Below are positions 27,444 to 35,971 of a stretch of 60,680 bases of DNA, in pieces. The notes below the pieces were generated by a model, which was given only the letters and a program-made list of their open reading frames with translations, did no database searches and was not told the DNA's origin. How positions within the stretch are numbered: position 1 is the stretch's first letter; each line of letters opens with the position of its first letter. The translations under genes and the position numbers were made by a program. The DNA comes from Thermoplasmata archaeon (GTDB taxonomy: Archaea; Thermoplasmatota; Thermoplasmata; Lutacidiplasmatales; UBA184). The stretch spans positions 1-60,680 of the forward strand of contig JAGWLG010000020.1 in the NCBI GenBank assembly GCA_028864975.1. The letters run 5' to 3'.

Positions 27444-27527
27444 GCGTGCTACGGAAGAGGGGGGCAGATCAGCCCCCGCGAACCAGCGGCCAGAAGGAGG
27501 GGTCGAATCGAGGCTGGACGGGTATCG

Positions 27528-28943
27528 CTACCCGACCGCGCCGGTCATCTCCAGTTGGATCAGGCGGTTCAACTCGAGCGCGTAGTCGACGGGCAGCTCC
27601 TTCGCGAACTCCGCCAGGAACCCCATCAGGATCAGGTGGATCGCGTCCGACTCGTTGAGCCCGCGGCTCATGAGATAGAAGATCTGCTCCTCCCCGATCT
27701 TCCCCACGACTGCCTCGTGGGTGATGGTCACGTCCTCGTACTCGTGGACCTCGTTGTACGGGTACGTGTCCGACCGGGAGATCGCGTCGGGCAGCAGCGC
27801 GTCGCAACGAACCGCGGACTTCGACCCCGTCGCGCCACGGGCGACGTGCAGCAGCCCGCGGTAGGAGGTTCTCCCTCCGCGTATCGCGATCGACTTGCCG
27901 ATGATCTTGCTCGAGGTCTCCGGGGCCGAGTGGACCGCCTTCGCCCCGGAGTCGATGATCTGGCCCTCGCTGGCGAAAGCCACGGAGAGCATGTCGCCCC
28001 GGGCGCCGCGACCCTTGAGGTAGACGGAGGGATACTTCATCGTCACCTTGCTCCCGAGGTTCCCGTCGACCCACTCGACGAGAGAGTTCTCGAAGGCATG
28101 CGCCCGCTTCGTGACCAGATTGTAGACGTTCTTCGACCAGTTCTGGACGGTCGTGTACCGGATCTTGGCATCCGCCTCAGCGATGACCTCCACCACCGCG
28201 GCATGGAGCGAGTTCTCCGAGTAGACGGGTGCCGTGCAACCCTCGATGTAGTGGACCTTCGCGCCCTTGTCGGCGATGATGAGCGTCCGCTCGAACTGCC
28301 CTACGGACTTCGCGTTGATCCGGAAGTAGGCCTGGAGAGGGATCCCCGCGTCGACCCCGGGGGGGATGTAGACAAAGCTGCCCCCCGACCAGACGGCGCT
28401 GTTGAGCGCAGAGAACTTGTTGTCGTTGTACGGAACGATCTTCCCGAAGTACTTGCGCAGGATGTCGGGGTGCTCACGGACCGCGGTGTCCGTGTCGCAG
28501 AAGATGACGCCCTTCTTCGCGAGGTCATCGCGGATCTTGTGGTAGACGGTCCCGCTGTCGTACTGGGCCCCGACCCCCGCGAAGTACTCTCGCTCCGCCT
28601 TGGGGATGCCCAAGCGGTCGAAGGTGTTCTTGATGTCCGGGGGCAGGTCCTCCCATCGCTTCTTGGTGTCGCCCTCGGCGAGCGGGTTCGCGTAGTAGGT
28701 GTAGGCGTCGAAGTCCAGGTCCGAGAGGTCCGGACCCCAATCGGGCATGGGCCGCTGGAGGAAATGCTCGTACGCCCGCAGTCGGTACTCGAGCATCCAG
28801 GAGGGCTCGTGCTTGAGGTCGGAGATCTGACGGATGATGTCGCGCGAGAGCCCCTTCGCGGTCCGTACCTTGTAGGTCTCGGGGTCCTTGAAATCGTATC
28901 GGGTGTAGTCGAGGGGGGTGATCTCGGCAGCGTTCTGAGCCAT
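27528..28943 (-). CDS. sufB: SufB, Fe-S cluster assembly scaffold subunit
   Basis: 471 residues, full length for SufB. It shows the family's strong signatures: YNDNKFSALNSAVWSGGSFV, VHYIEGCTAPVYSENSLHAAVVE, QNWSKNVYNLVTKR, and at the end ITHEAVVGKIGEEQIFYLMSRG. Cys380 in VRCDALLP lies where the functionally important SufB cysteine is expected. It forms the SufBC2D scaffold with SufC and the distant SufD. It is the last gene of the sufC-sufS-sufB operon, 101 bases after sufS. The frame is open upstream through sufS, but the ATG at 28943 is the biologically sensible start. Confidence 0.93.
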   Translation of the reverse strand: MAQNAAEITPLDYTRYDFKDPETYKVRTAKGLSRDIIRQISDLKHEPSWMLEYRLRAYEHFLQRPMPDWGPDLSDLDFDAYTYYANPLAEGDTKKRWEDLPPDIKNTFDRLGIPKAEREYFAGVGAQYDSGTVYHKIRDDLAKKGVIFCDTDTAVREHPDILRKYFGKIVPYNDNKFSALNSAVWSGGSFVYIPPGVDAGIPLQAYFRINAKSVGQFERTLIIADKGAKVHYIEGCTAPVYSENSLHAAVVEVIAEADAKIRYTTVQNWSKNVYNLVTKRAHAFENSLVEWVDGNLGSKVTMKYPSVYLKGRGARGDMLSVAFASEGQIIDSGAKAVHSAPETSSKIIGKSIAIRGGRTSYRGLLHVARGATGSKSAVRCDALLPDAISRSDTYPYNEVHEYEDVTITHEAVVGKIGEEQIFYLMSRGLNESDAIHLILMGFLAEFAKELPVDYALELNRLIQLEMTGAVG

Positions 28944-29044
28944 GGTCGGACCTCCCTTGGTCAACAAATTAGAACACCATTCAGTATTTAATTCATCGGT
29001 AGCGATTGCGCCGACATAGCTCGCGGCATGGACAGGGCCCCGCC

Positions 29045-30394
29045 TCAGCGCCCGAGGATCTGTTGCACCTTCGTCAGCGCCTCGACCAGACGGGTCGTGT
29101 CCTCCCGGTCGTTGTAGAGATAGTAGCTCGCCCGGGTCAGCGCTGGAACCCCGTAGCGCTTCATCACCAACTGAGCGCAGTGATGGCCGGCACGGACCGC
29201 CACCCCCTCGGCGTCGAGCAGGGTCGCGATATCGTGGGGGTGGATCCCCTTCAGCGAGAAGGAGAGGACCGCTTCTCGGTCGCGCCCCACGGGGGGGCCG
29301 TAGATCGTGAGGGCCTCGCCCAGGGCCGCCTTCAGCCGCTTCTCCGCGTCGAGCAAGAGCTCGTGCTCGAAGGACCGAAGCTCGTCCCACCCCACCCGAG
29401 ATAGGTAGTCGAGCGCGCGTGAGAGCACGACGGCGCCCGCCACGTTCGGGGTCCCGGCCTCGAACTTGAGGGGGGGGTCCTTGTAGGTGATGTCCGCCTT
29501 GTCCACCTCCCGGATCATCTCGCCTCCTCCCATGTAGGGCGGGAGCTTCCGAAGGACCTCCTTCTTCCCCCAGAGGACACCGATGCCCGTCGGTCCCAGG
29601 ACCTTGTGGCCAGAGAACGCCAGCAGGTCGACCCCCATCTCCTGGACGTCGATCGGGAGATGCGGGGCTCCCTGCGCCGCGTCGAGGAGCACGAGCGCAC
29701 CCGCATCGTGCGCGCGCTCGGTGAGCTCGCGGACGGGGTTCACGGTCCCCAGGACGTTCGAAACGTGGGTGAAGGTGAAGAGCTTCGTTCCGCGCGCGAG
29801 GAGGCGGTCGAGGTCCTCCCCGCGGAGCCGACCGTCGTCGGTCAGGCCCACGAAGTCGAGCTGGACCCCCGGGTGTTGGCGCAGGAGGTGCCAAGGGACG
29901 ATGTTCGAGTGATGCTCCATCTCCGTCGACACGACCCGATCGCCTCGAGCGAGGCCGCCGCGGGCAAGGGCGCCTGCGACCAGGTTGATCGCCTCGGTCG
30001 TTCCTCGGAGGAAGACCACCTCCTCGGGGTCCTTCGCGTGGAGGAACTGCGCGACCCTCGCCCGGGCCTTCTCGTAGGCCTCGGTCGCCTCTTCCGATAG
30101 CGCGTAGACCCCGCGATGGACGTTCGCGTTGAGCGTCTCGTAGAACTCCCGCTCCGCGTCGATGACCGAGCGGGGCTTCTGACTGGTGGCGGCCGAGTCC
30201 AAGTAGGTCAGCGGGCGCCCGTGGAACGACCGCTCGAGGATCGGGAAGTCCTTTCGGCACCCGTGGAGACCCCGTTCGCTCAGTTCGGGTCGGCGGGGGA
30301 CGGTCCTTGCCTCCGAGGGGGAAGCTCGCGCACGCGGGCTTCGTGGCGCTGGCCTCCCGGAGGCAGGAGCCGTGGCCGCCGCCGCACGGACCAT
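29045..30394 (-). CDS. sufS: SufS cysteine desulfurase
   Basis: 449 residues, a PLP-dependent class II (SufS-type) desulfurase that releases persulfide sulfur from cysteine. Seen: LTYLDSAATSQKP at the start of the fold, EMEHHSNIVPWH, LLDAAQGAPH (PLP-binding Asp and Gln), FSGHKVLGPTGIG with the PLP lysine, and RAGHHCAQ with the catalytic Cys406. The first 45 residues are an Ala/Arg/Pro-rich extension before the normal N-terminus. The start is 10 bases downstream of sufC, so the genes are co-transcribed. The persulfide could also feed the rhodanese domain of the E1 fusion at 33590. Confidence 0.92.
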   Translation of the reverse strand: MVRAAAATAPASGRPAPRSPRARASPSEARTVPRRPELSERGLHGCRKDFPILERSFHGRPLTYLDSAATSQKPRSVIDAEREFYETLNANVHRGVYALSEEATEAYEKARARVAQFLHAKDPEEVVFLRGTTEAINLVAGALARGGLARGDRVVSTEMEHHSNIVPWHLLRQHPGVQLDFVGLTDDGRLRGEDLDRLLARGTKLFTFTHVSNVLGTVNPVRELTERAHDAGALVLLDAAQGAPHLPIDVQEMGVDLLAFSGHKVLGPTGIGVLWGKKEVLRKLPPYMGGGEMIREVDKADITYKDPPLKFEAGTPNVAGAVVLSRALDYLSRVGWDELRSFEHELLLDAEKRLKAALGEALTIYGPPVGRDREAVLSFSLKGIHPHDIATLLDAEGVAVRAGHHCAQLVMKRYGVPALTRASYYLYNDREDTTRLVEALTKVQQILGR

Positions 30395-30404
30395 GCGTGC
30401 CCCC

Positions 30405-31190
30405 TCACGCCTTTGTGGGTTGCGCGGCGGCCTGTCCGACCTTGACCCAGTCGTAGCCCTTCGCCTCGAGCTGCTCGGCGAGCTCTCGGCCCCCGGACAA
30501 CGCGACGACGCCGTCCACCATGACGTAGACGCGGTCCGGCCGCGCGTACTTCAGGATGCGCTGGTAATGCGTGATGACCAGGATCCCCCGGTCGGGTCCG
30601 CGAAGCTTGTCCACCGTCTCCCCCACCTGCTTCACGGCGTCGATGTCGAGCCCACTGTCCGGCTCGTCGAGGATCGCGAACCGGGGGTCGAGCGTCGCCA
30701 TCTGGAGCACCTCGGTGCGTTTCTTCTCCCCGCCGGAGAACCCCTCGTTCAGCGGGCGCTTGACGAAGGAGGCGTCGAGACCGAGCAAGGCGAGGTTGCG
30801 GTCCAGCTGCGCTTGGAACTGGTCCGTGTCCACTTCCTCCGCCTTGCGGGTCTGGGTGAACGAGGTCCACAGGAACTTCGAGAGCGTCACTCCCGAGACC
30901 TCGACGGGGTACTGGAAACCCAGGAAGAGCCCGGCCCGAGCGCGCTTATCGGGCGAGAGCTTGAGCAGGTCGATGTCGTCGAGGTGCGCTTCCCCCGCGG
31001 TGATGGTGTACTTCGGGTGGCCCGCGAGCGCGTAGGCGAGCGTGCTCTTCCCGGACCCGTTGGGGCCCATCAGCGCGACGAGCTCGCCGGTCCGGAGCGT
31101 CAGGTTGACCCCCTTGAGGATCTCCTTGCCTCCGACCGTCGTGTGGAGGTTCTTCACGGTGAGCACATGGCCGGGTGCGGTCGCTGCCAT
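30405..31190 (-). CDS. sufC: SufC, ABC-type ATPase of the SUF system
   Basis: 261 residues. Walker A is GPNGSGKSTLAYALAGHP, the Q-loop is FLGFQYPVEVSG, the ABC signature FSGGEKKRTE, and Walker B FAILDEPDSGLDIDAVK, followed by the switch His in LVITHYQRIL: all diagnostic of SufC. It powers the SufBD scaffold in the cytoplasm. The ATG at 31190 lies 30 bases after a strong TATA box; the longer in-frame start would overlap the promoter. It is the first gene of the sufCSB operon and is divergent from the SufR-like regulator. Confidence 0.93.
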   Translation of the reverse strand: MAATAPGHVLTVKNLHTTVGGKEILKGVNLTLRTGELVALMGPNGSGKSTLAYALAGHPKYTITAGEAHLDDIDLLKLSPDKRARAGLFLGFQYPVEVSGVTLSKFLWTSFTQTRKAEEVDTDQFQAQLDRNLALLGLDASFVKRPLNEGFSGGEKKRTEVLQMATLDPRFAILDEPDSGLDIDAVKQVGETVDKLRGPDRGILVITHYQRILKYARPDRVYVMVDGVVALSGGRELAEQLEAKGYDWVKVGQAAAQPTKA

Positions 31191-31216
31191 TGTCCCGGTC
31201 GACGCAGCCCACCTCG

Positions 31217-31224
31217 TATATAAG
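31217..31224 (-). promoter_or_regulatory. TATA box of the sufCSB operon
   Basis: CTTATATA on the minus strand is centred about 30 bases before the sufC ATG. The direct repeat GTGCC-N5-GTGCC (plus strand, 31225-31238) abuts it and is a possible, unproven operator for the divergent SufR-like protein. Confidence 0.6.
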
Positions 31225-31317
31225 TGCCAATCGGTGCCTAAATCCCGTCGTTCCATATACCTGGGGAGCATCCACCCCTACGCGGGAGGCGCTCCGGACC
31301 GAGAGCTCTGAGCCACG

Positions 31318-31989
31318 ATGGGCGCGGCCGAGATGCTCCTGGGCGAGGGCACCAAGTCGAAGATCCTGGACGAGCTCAACGAGGGACCTCGAACGGCCCG
31401 GGAGCTCGCGAAGAAGCTGGGGATCCAGGAGAGCGCGGTGCGTATGCACCTGGAGCGGCTCTCGGAGCGCGGCATCGTCTCGCCGCACTTCAGCCGGGAG
31501 GGGGTGGGAAGGCCTCGGAAGCGCTACGGGCTCACCTCCGAAGGCTTCGAGCTCTTTCCGCGGCGCTACGAGCTCATGGTGGACTCCGTCATCCAGGCGG
31601 TCCTCGAGAAGGAAGGAGAACCGTACCTCGCGGCGCTCTTCGTGCGCGCCGCTGACCGCTTCGCGGAGCGGCTGGTCGAGGACTTCCCGCAGCTCCGGAC
31701 CCCGCCTTCCGACCCCGAACGAAGGCTTCGCCTCGTCGCCCGCGTGCTCGATTCGATTGGTCAAAAGGCCGAGGTCGTGCGCGACGCGAAGGGTCCACGC
31801 CTCGTCCGAAGGAACTGCATCTTTCGCGGAAGCGCGCTCGCCCACTCGAACCTCATCTGCGAGGTGTTCGACCGTCGGCTGTTGCAGAAGTTGCTCGGTG
31901 GGGGTTCGGTCGACCTGCTCAGCTCGGTGCCGCGGGGCGCGGCCGCGTGCAGTCATCTGATCCAGCTCACCTCGGCGGCTGCCGAGTGA
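31318..31989 (+). CDS. sufR: SufR-like iron-sulfur transcriptional regulator
   Basis: 223 residues. The N-terminus is a winged helix (SKILDELNEGPRTARELAKK, then ESAVRMHLERLSERGIV and a GRPRKRYGLT wing). The C-terminal half contains three cysteines, Cys167-X13-Cys181-X29-Cys211, similar in spacing to the cluster-binding cysteines of bacterial SufR proteins. In bacteria SufR represses suf when its Fe-S cluster is present. Its position divergent from sufCSB, with about 127 bases of shared promoter region, strongly supports the same role. A CATATAC element at 31253-31259 may be its own TATA box with a leader of about 30 bases. Confidence 0.82.
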   Translation: MGAAEMLLGEGTKSKILDELNEGPRTARELAKKLGIQESAVRMHLERLSERGIVSPHFSREGVGRPRKRYGLTSEGFELFPRRYELMVDSVIQAVLEKEGEPYLAALFVRAADRFAERLVEDFPQLRTPPSDPERRLRLVARVLDSIGQKAEVVRDAKGPRLVRRNCIFRGSALAHSNLICEVFDRRLLQKLLGGGSVDLLSSVPRGAAACSHLIQLTSAAAE

Positions 31990-32047
31990 GCGGCGAGGTC
32001 CCCGCGGACCCGGGGGACCCAGCCCGCGCAAGGTCGGGACCACATCC

Positions 32048-33076
32048 ATGAACGAAGGAGTCGCCACCGAACCCACGAGCCGCCCAGGTCGGACGGCCGG
32101 AGGGCCCGAGAGCTCCTCGCTGAGCCCCACCTTTGGGCAGCCGCACGGGAACATCGCCTCCCGGATCGGGAACACCCCGCTGCTCCGTCTTCGCCGAGTG
32201 GCTGCCGCCCTCCCCAAGGGGGTTGAGCTGTGGGCGAAGGCGGAGTTCCTCAATCCGGGAGGTTCGGTCAAGGACCGCACGGCGCTCTCGATCGTCGAGA
32301 GCGGGATCGCCGAAGGGAAGTTCGGGCGGGGGAAGGTCCTTCTGGACGCATCCTCGGGGAACACCGGGATCGCCTACGCCTTCCTGGGGGCGATGTGGGG
32401 ATTTCCCGTCGAGATCGTGCTCCCTCGCAACGCCAGCGTCGAACGGCTGCGGAGGCTCCAGGCCTACGGTGCCCGGCTCACGTTCTCGGACCGGGTCGAG
32501 GGGACCGATGGCGCACAGCGCTTGGCCAAGGAACTCGCGGCGAGCCACCCTTCCCTCTACTGGTACCCCGACCAGTACAACCATCCCGCCAATCCGCTCG
32601 CCCACTACCGCACCACGGGACCGGAGATCTGGCGGGATTCGTGCGGCCTCGTGACCCACTTCGTGGCCGGGATCGGCACGGGAGGCACCATTACGGGCGT
32701 CGGCCGCTTCCTGAAGGAGCGCTCGCCCCATCTCCAGGTCGCGGGCGTGGAGCCCGCGACCGCTCTGCATGGGATCGAGGGGTTGAAGCACCTCGCGACC
32801 GCCCTCCGTCCGGGGGTCTTCGACGAGCGGGGGGTGGACACCCGTCTCAGTGTCGAGACCGAGGATGCCCAGGTCATGACCCGGAGGCTCGCCCGGGAGG
32901 AAGGGCTCTTCGTCGGGACCTCCTCGGGGGCTGCGGTCCACGCGGCGATCGAGTACGGACGAAAGCTCGAGCGAGGTGTCGTGGTCACCATCCTGCCCGA
33001 CGGCGGCGACCGTTACACGCGAGAGAAGTACTGGGAGGAAGGGTCGGAGGGCCGTGAGCGCGGCAGCGTCCCATGA
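32048..33076 (+). CDS. cysM: Cysteine synthase, CysM/CysK family
   Basis: 342 residues, a fold-type II PLP enzyme that makes cysteine from an activated serine. The PLP lysine is Lys75 in NPGGSVKDR; the substrate-binding loop is SSGNTGIAYAF and the phosphate-binding loop GIGTGGTITG. The HGIEGLKHL region followed by RLSVETEDA is closer to CysM than to CysK, but specificity for O-phosphoserine or O-acetylserine cannot be read with confidence. Its stop overlaps the start of a JAMM peptidase by four bases, and the carrier-E1-rhodanese fusion follows, so the sulfur donor may be a protein thiocarboxylate rather than free sulfide. The first 35 residues are a low-complexity extension. Confidence 0.88.
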   Translation: MNEGVATEPTSRPGRTAGGPESSSLSPTFGQPHGNIASRIGNTPLLRLRRVAAALPKGVELWAKAEFLNPGGSVKDRTALSIVESGIAEGKFGRGKVLLDASSGNTGIAYAFLGAMWGFPVEIVLPRNASVERLRRLQAYGARLTFSDRVEGTDGAQRLAKELAASHPSLYWYPDQYNHPANPLAHYRTTGPEIWRDSCGLVTHFVAGIGTGGTITGVGRFLKERSPHLQVAGVEPATALHGIEGLKHLATALRPGVFDERGVDTRLSVETEDAQVMTRRLAREEGLFVGTSSGAAVHAAIEYGRKLERGVVVTILPDGGDRYTREKYWEEGSEGRERGSVP

Positions 33077-33540
33077 GCGCCGGGGTCGCACCCGCCTTCG
33101 ACGAGGTCGAGCTTAGCGCCGCCGATGACGACAAGGTCCGCTCTCACGGCCGGTCGACATACCCCGAGGAGGCCTGCGGAATGCTGGTGGGCCCCGCCCC
33201 TGCTCCAGGAGAGCGGGTTCGGCGCATCGTCGAGGTGCGTTCGGCACCCAACCGCCGGGGCGAGGACCGGGAGCACCGCTTCCTCATCCCCGCCGAGGAG
33301 CTTCGGTCGGTCGAGCGGTCGATCTCGGGAACAGGTCTCGAGGTCGTGGGGTTCTACCACTCGCACCCTGACCACCCTCCGGAACCGAGCCCTTTCGACC
33401 GGGACCACGCCTGGCCCTGGTACGCCTATCTCGTCCTCCGGGTGGTGGAAGGGGGCGCGCAGGAGCTGAACGCGTTCGAGCTCGACCCGGAACGCCGGGT
33501 TTTTCAACCCCGACGGCTGAGGGTCGTGCCGGTAACGTGA
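33073..33540 (+). CDS. JAMM/MPN+ metallopeptidase (Mec-like)
   Basis: 155 residues with the complete JAMM zinc motif: a Glu in STYPEEACGMLVG, then His96-Ser-His98-Pro, and SPFD with Asp109. These are the two zinc histidines, the aspartate and the catalytic glutamate. In Mycobacterium tuberculosis the homologue Mec cleaves cysteine from the CysO-cysteine adduct made by CysM, regenerating the carrier. The ATG overlaps the cysM stop (ATGA), implying translational coupling, and the gene is 49 bases before the ubiquitin-like/E1/rhodanese fusion, which supports that role. Alternatively or in addition it could cut the carrier domain free from that fusion. Confidence 0.85.
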   Translation: MSAGVAPAFDEVELSAADDDKVRSHGRSTYPEEACGMLVGPAPAPGERVRRIVEVRSAPNRRGEDREHRFLIPAEELRSVERSISGTGLEVVGFYHSHPDHPPEPSPFDRDHAWPWYAYLVLRVVEGGAQELNAFELDPERRVFQPRRLRVVPVT

Positions 33541-33589
33541 GTAACCGGAGCGAGCGGAAGGGTCCACGCCAGAGGAGAGAGAAGACAGC

Positions 33590-35077
33590 ATGAGCGTCGA
33601 AGTTCGGGTACCCACGGCGTTGCGCAATCTGACCGGTGGGTCCGCGACCCTCACCTCCGAGGGGCACACCGTCGGGGCCGTGCTCGAGGAGCTAGCGAGC
33701 ACGCACGCGGGTCTCAAGAGGCACCTGTTCACCGAGGACGGGAAGGTCCGCAACTTCGTCTCGATCTACCTCAACGACGAGGACGTTCGTTACCTCCAGC
33801 GCGAGGCCACGCCGGTCCGCGCCGGCGACGTGCTCTCGATCGTGCCGTCGATCGCGGGAGGGACCCCCGGTGCGGTCGCCTATCCTTCGCTATCTCGTCT
33901 CCGCGGGACCTCGGGCACCGGCGGTGCACCGACCCCGCCCCGCGCGCTCACGCCCGAGCAGATGAAGCGCTACAGCCGGCACTTGATCCTCCCGGAAGTG
34001 GGGCTCTCGGGGCAACGGAAGCTCCTCGACTCGAAGGTCCTCATTGTGGGAGCCGGGGGGCTCGGGAGCCCGCTCGCCCTCTATCTGGCCGCGGCGGGCG
34101 TGGGCACGCTCGGCATGGTCGACTTCGATGTCGTCGACGCCTCCAACCTCCAGCGACAGGTCCTCTATGGGACGAAGGACATCGGCACCGCGAAGCTCGA
34201 GGCCGCGAAGCGACGGCTTCAGGACCTCAACCCGGACGTGAAGGTCGCGCCTCACGAGGTGCGACTTTCGAGCGAGAACGCCCTCGACCTGGTCTCGCGC
34301 TACGACGTCGTGGTCGACGGGACCGACAACTTTCCGACCCGCTACCTGGTGAACGACGCGTCGGTCCTGCTCAAGAAGCCGAACGTCTACGGGTCCATCT
34401 ACCGGTTCGAGGGGCAGGTCTCCGTCTTCGATGCTCGGAAAGGGCCTTGCTATCGCTGCCTCTACCAGGAACCCCCTCCTCCCGGCCTGGTCCCTTCGTG
34501 TGCGGAGGGAGGCGTGCTCGGGGTCCTTCCGGGGATTGTCGGGAGCCTTCAGGCGGTGGAGACGCTCAAGGTGCTGCTCGGGAAGGGCGACACGCTCGTG
34601 GGCCGTCTCCTGCTCTTTGACGCCATGGGGTTGCGGTTCCGCGAGCTCAAGGTCCGCAAGAACCCCGACTGCGCCCTCTGTGGCCCGAACGCCACGCAGA
34701 AGGGGCTCATCGACTACGAGCAGTTCTGCGGGATCGGGAAGGAGACGGAGGAGGTCACCGGGCACGAGATCGACCCGGAGGAGCTGAAGACGAAGCTCGA
34801 CCATGGCGAAGCGCTCATCCTTGTGGACGTGCGGGAGCCTGGCGAGTTCGAGATCGCGCACCTCCAAGGCGCGAAGCTCATCCCGCGGGCGTCGCTCCCG
34901 GAACGGCTTGGGGAGCTCTCCACCGCGGACGACCTTGTCGTCTACTGCAAGATGGGGGGCCGCAGCGCGCAAGCGACGAAGTTCCTTCTGGAGATGGGCT
35001 TCCAGAAAGTGCGCAATCTCAAGGGTGGGATCGACGCGTGGTCGGAGCGGATCGACCCTTCCCTTCCACGGTACTGA
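33590..35077 (+). CDS. Fused ubiquitin-like sulfur carrier + MoeB/ThiF E1 + rhodanese
   Basis: 495 residues with three modules. Residues 1-91 are a MoaD/ThiS/CysO beta-grasp domain ending SIAGG (Gly90-Gly91). A 30-residue Gly/Pro/Thr linker follows. Residues about 122-370 are an adenylating E1: GAGGLGSP at 154-161, SNLQRQV, Cys287/Cys290 and Cys361/Cys364 as zinc ligands, and Cys304 in VPSCAEGGVLG. Residues about 385-495 are a rhodanese with Cys453 in YCKMGGRSAQ. The last two modules match MoeZ. The carrier is normally a separate protein with a free C-terminal Gly-Gly; here the diglycine is internal. Either the domain is released by proteolysis or the fusion works in another way. Last gene of the cysM-JAMM cluster. 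Confidence 0.9.
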   Translation: MSVEVRVPTALRNLTGGSATLTSEGHTVGAVLEELASTHAGLKRHLFTEDGKVRNFVSIYLNDEDVRYLQREATPVRAGDVLSIVPSIAGGTPGAVAYPSLSRLRGTSGTGGAPTPPRALTPEQMKRYSRHLILPEVGLSGQRKLLDSKVLIVGAGGLGSPLALYLAAAGVGTLGMVDFDVVDASNLQRQVLYGTKDIGTAKLEAAKRRLQDLNPDVKVAPHEVRLSSENALDLVSRYDVVVDGTDNFPTRYLVNDASVLLKKPNVYGSIYRFEGQVSVFDARKGPCYRCLYQEPPPPGLVPSCAEGGVLGVLPGIVGSLQAVETLKVLLGKGDTLVGRLLLFDAMGLRFRELKVRKNPDCALCGPNATQKGLIDYEQFCGIGKETEEVTGHEIDPEELKTKLDHGEALILVDVREPGEFEIAHLQGAKLIPRASLPERLGELSTADDLVVYCKMGGRSAQATKFLLEMGFQKVRNLKGGIDAWSERIDPSLPRY

Positions 35078-35209
35078 GCGCAGGAAGGGCCAGTGCCCTT
35101 CGATAACCTCCGGGTTCGTCACCGGCGGTGAACGACCGGGTTATCCACCTCTTCGCCGTGAATGGGAGGACCGCCCTGGACCTCTTAGGTTGGGCGGTAA
35201 GGGTTCCTC

Positions 35210-35839
35210 ATGTCCGAGATAGGTTCGTCCCCACCGGGTTCACCTCTCTCGGCGGGACCCGCCCCGCCGCTCCGTCCGCCGCCATCCCAAGGTCGCAGGA
35301 AGAAGTTGGGGATCGTCGTAGGTGTCGTGGTGGTGATCGCCTCTGTCGGTCTCGCGGGCGCCTGGTACATGGGTCTTTTTGCAGGGTCCGGGACCGTCGC
35401 GATGTACATCCACGACGCGCCCTGCGTCTGCACTCACGTCTACGTCACCTTCACCCAGGTCCAAGTGCACAAGGCCAACGGGACCATGATGGGCAGCGGC
35501 GGATGGTTCGTGATCAGTAGCTCGGCCCAGACCTGGGACCTGCTCCGGTTGAACGGGAGCGCTTTGGAAACGCTCCTTGCGTCCGCGAACGTCCCTGCGG
35601 GCCACTACACCATGGTCCAGCTGACCGTGCAGAACGTGACCGTCGACACGGTCGCGGGGGCCTCGATCGTGGCGGAGGTTCCGAACTCCTCGGTCCACAT
35701 CGAGGGGCCCTTCGACATCACCGCGGGGTCGACCACGACGCTCACGCTCGACGTGAACCTGGGCACGAGCCTGCACGTCAACGCGAACGGGACCGCGGTG
35801 TTCACCCCGAACATCGCATTGGTCGTGGGCAGTCGGTAG
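35210..35839 (+). CDS. DUF4382-type exported lipid- or membrane-anchored protein
   Basis: 209 residues. A Pro-rich cytoplasmic head of 30 residues is followed by one membrane helix (LGIVVGVVVVIASVGLAGAW) and an extracellular beta domain. That domain begins GTVAMYIHDAP, continues with VTFTQVQVHKANG and a WDLLRLNGSALETLLA strand-helix, and GHYTMVQLTV, the usual order in DUF4382. The function of DUF4382 proteins is unknown; many sit on archaeal and bacterial surfaces. It follows the sulfur cluster but is not obviously linked to it. Confidence 0.65.
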   Translation: MSEIGSSPPGSPLSAGPAPPLRPPPSQGRRKKLGIVVGVVVVIASVGLAGAWYMGLFAGSGTVAMYIHDAPCVCTHVYVTFTQVQVHKANGTMMGSGGWFVISSSAQTWDLLRLNGSALETLLASANVPAGHYTMVQLTVQNVTVDTVAGASIVAEVPNSSVHIEGPFDITAGSTTTLTLDVNLGTSLHVNANGTAVFTPNIALVVGSR

Positions 35840-35940
35840 ACCGCCGTTTTCGCTACCCGCGCCACGCCGGGAGGGGGGATCGCGACCCCGTCGTGCCCCT
35901 CTCGAGCTTCCGGGGACGGGAACCCGTTCTTTTCCAAGCG

Positions 35941-35946
35941 TTTAAG
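35941..35946 (+). promoter_or_regulatory. TATA-like box of the Pro-rich membrane protein operon
   Basis: TTTAAG is centred about 29 bases before the ATG at 35972, consistent with a leaderless two-gene transcript. Confidence 0.5.
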
Positions 35947-35971
35947 TCCCTTCGGACCGTAGCACGCCCAG

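Noticed and set aside
28944..30260. A long minus-strand frame that would extend SufB upstream to about 910 residues.
   Set aside because: The extension runs through sufS in the wrong frame, is Arg/Pro-rich and SufB has a perfect family start at 28943.
9592..31237. The heptamer GCACCGA occurs in both the sufU/sufD and the sufC/sufR intergenic regions and could be a shared operator.
   Set aside because: One or two shared 7-mers are expected by chance between two regions of this length, and there is no symmetry.
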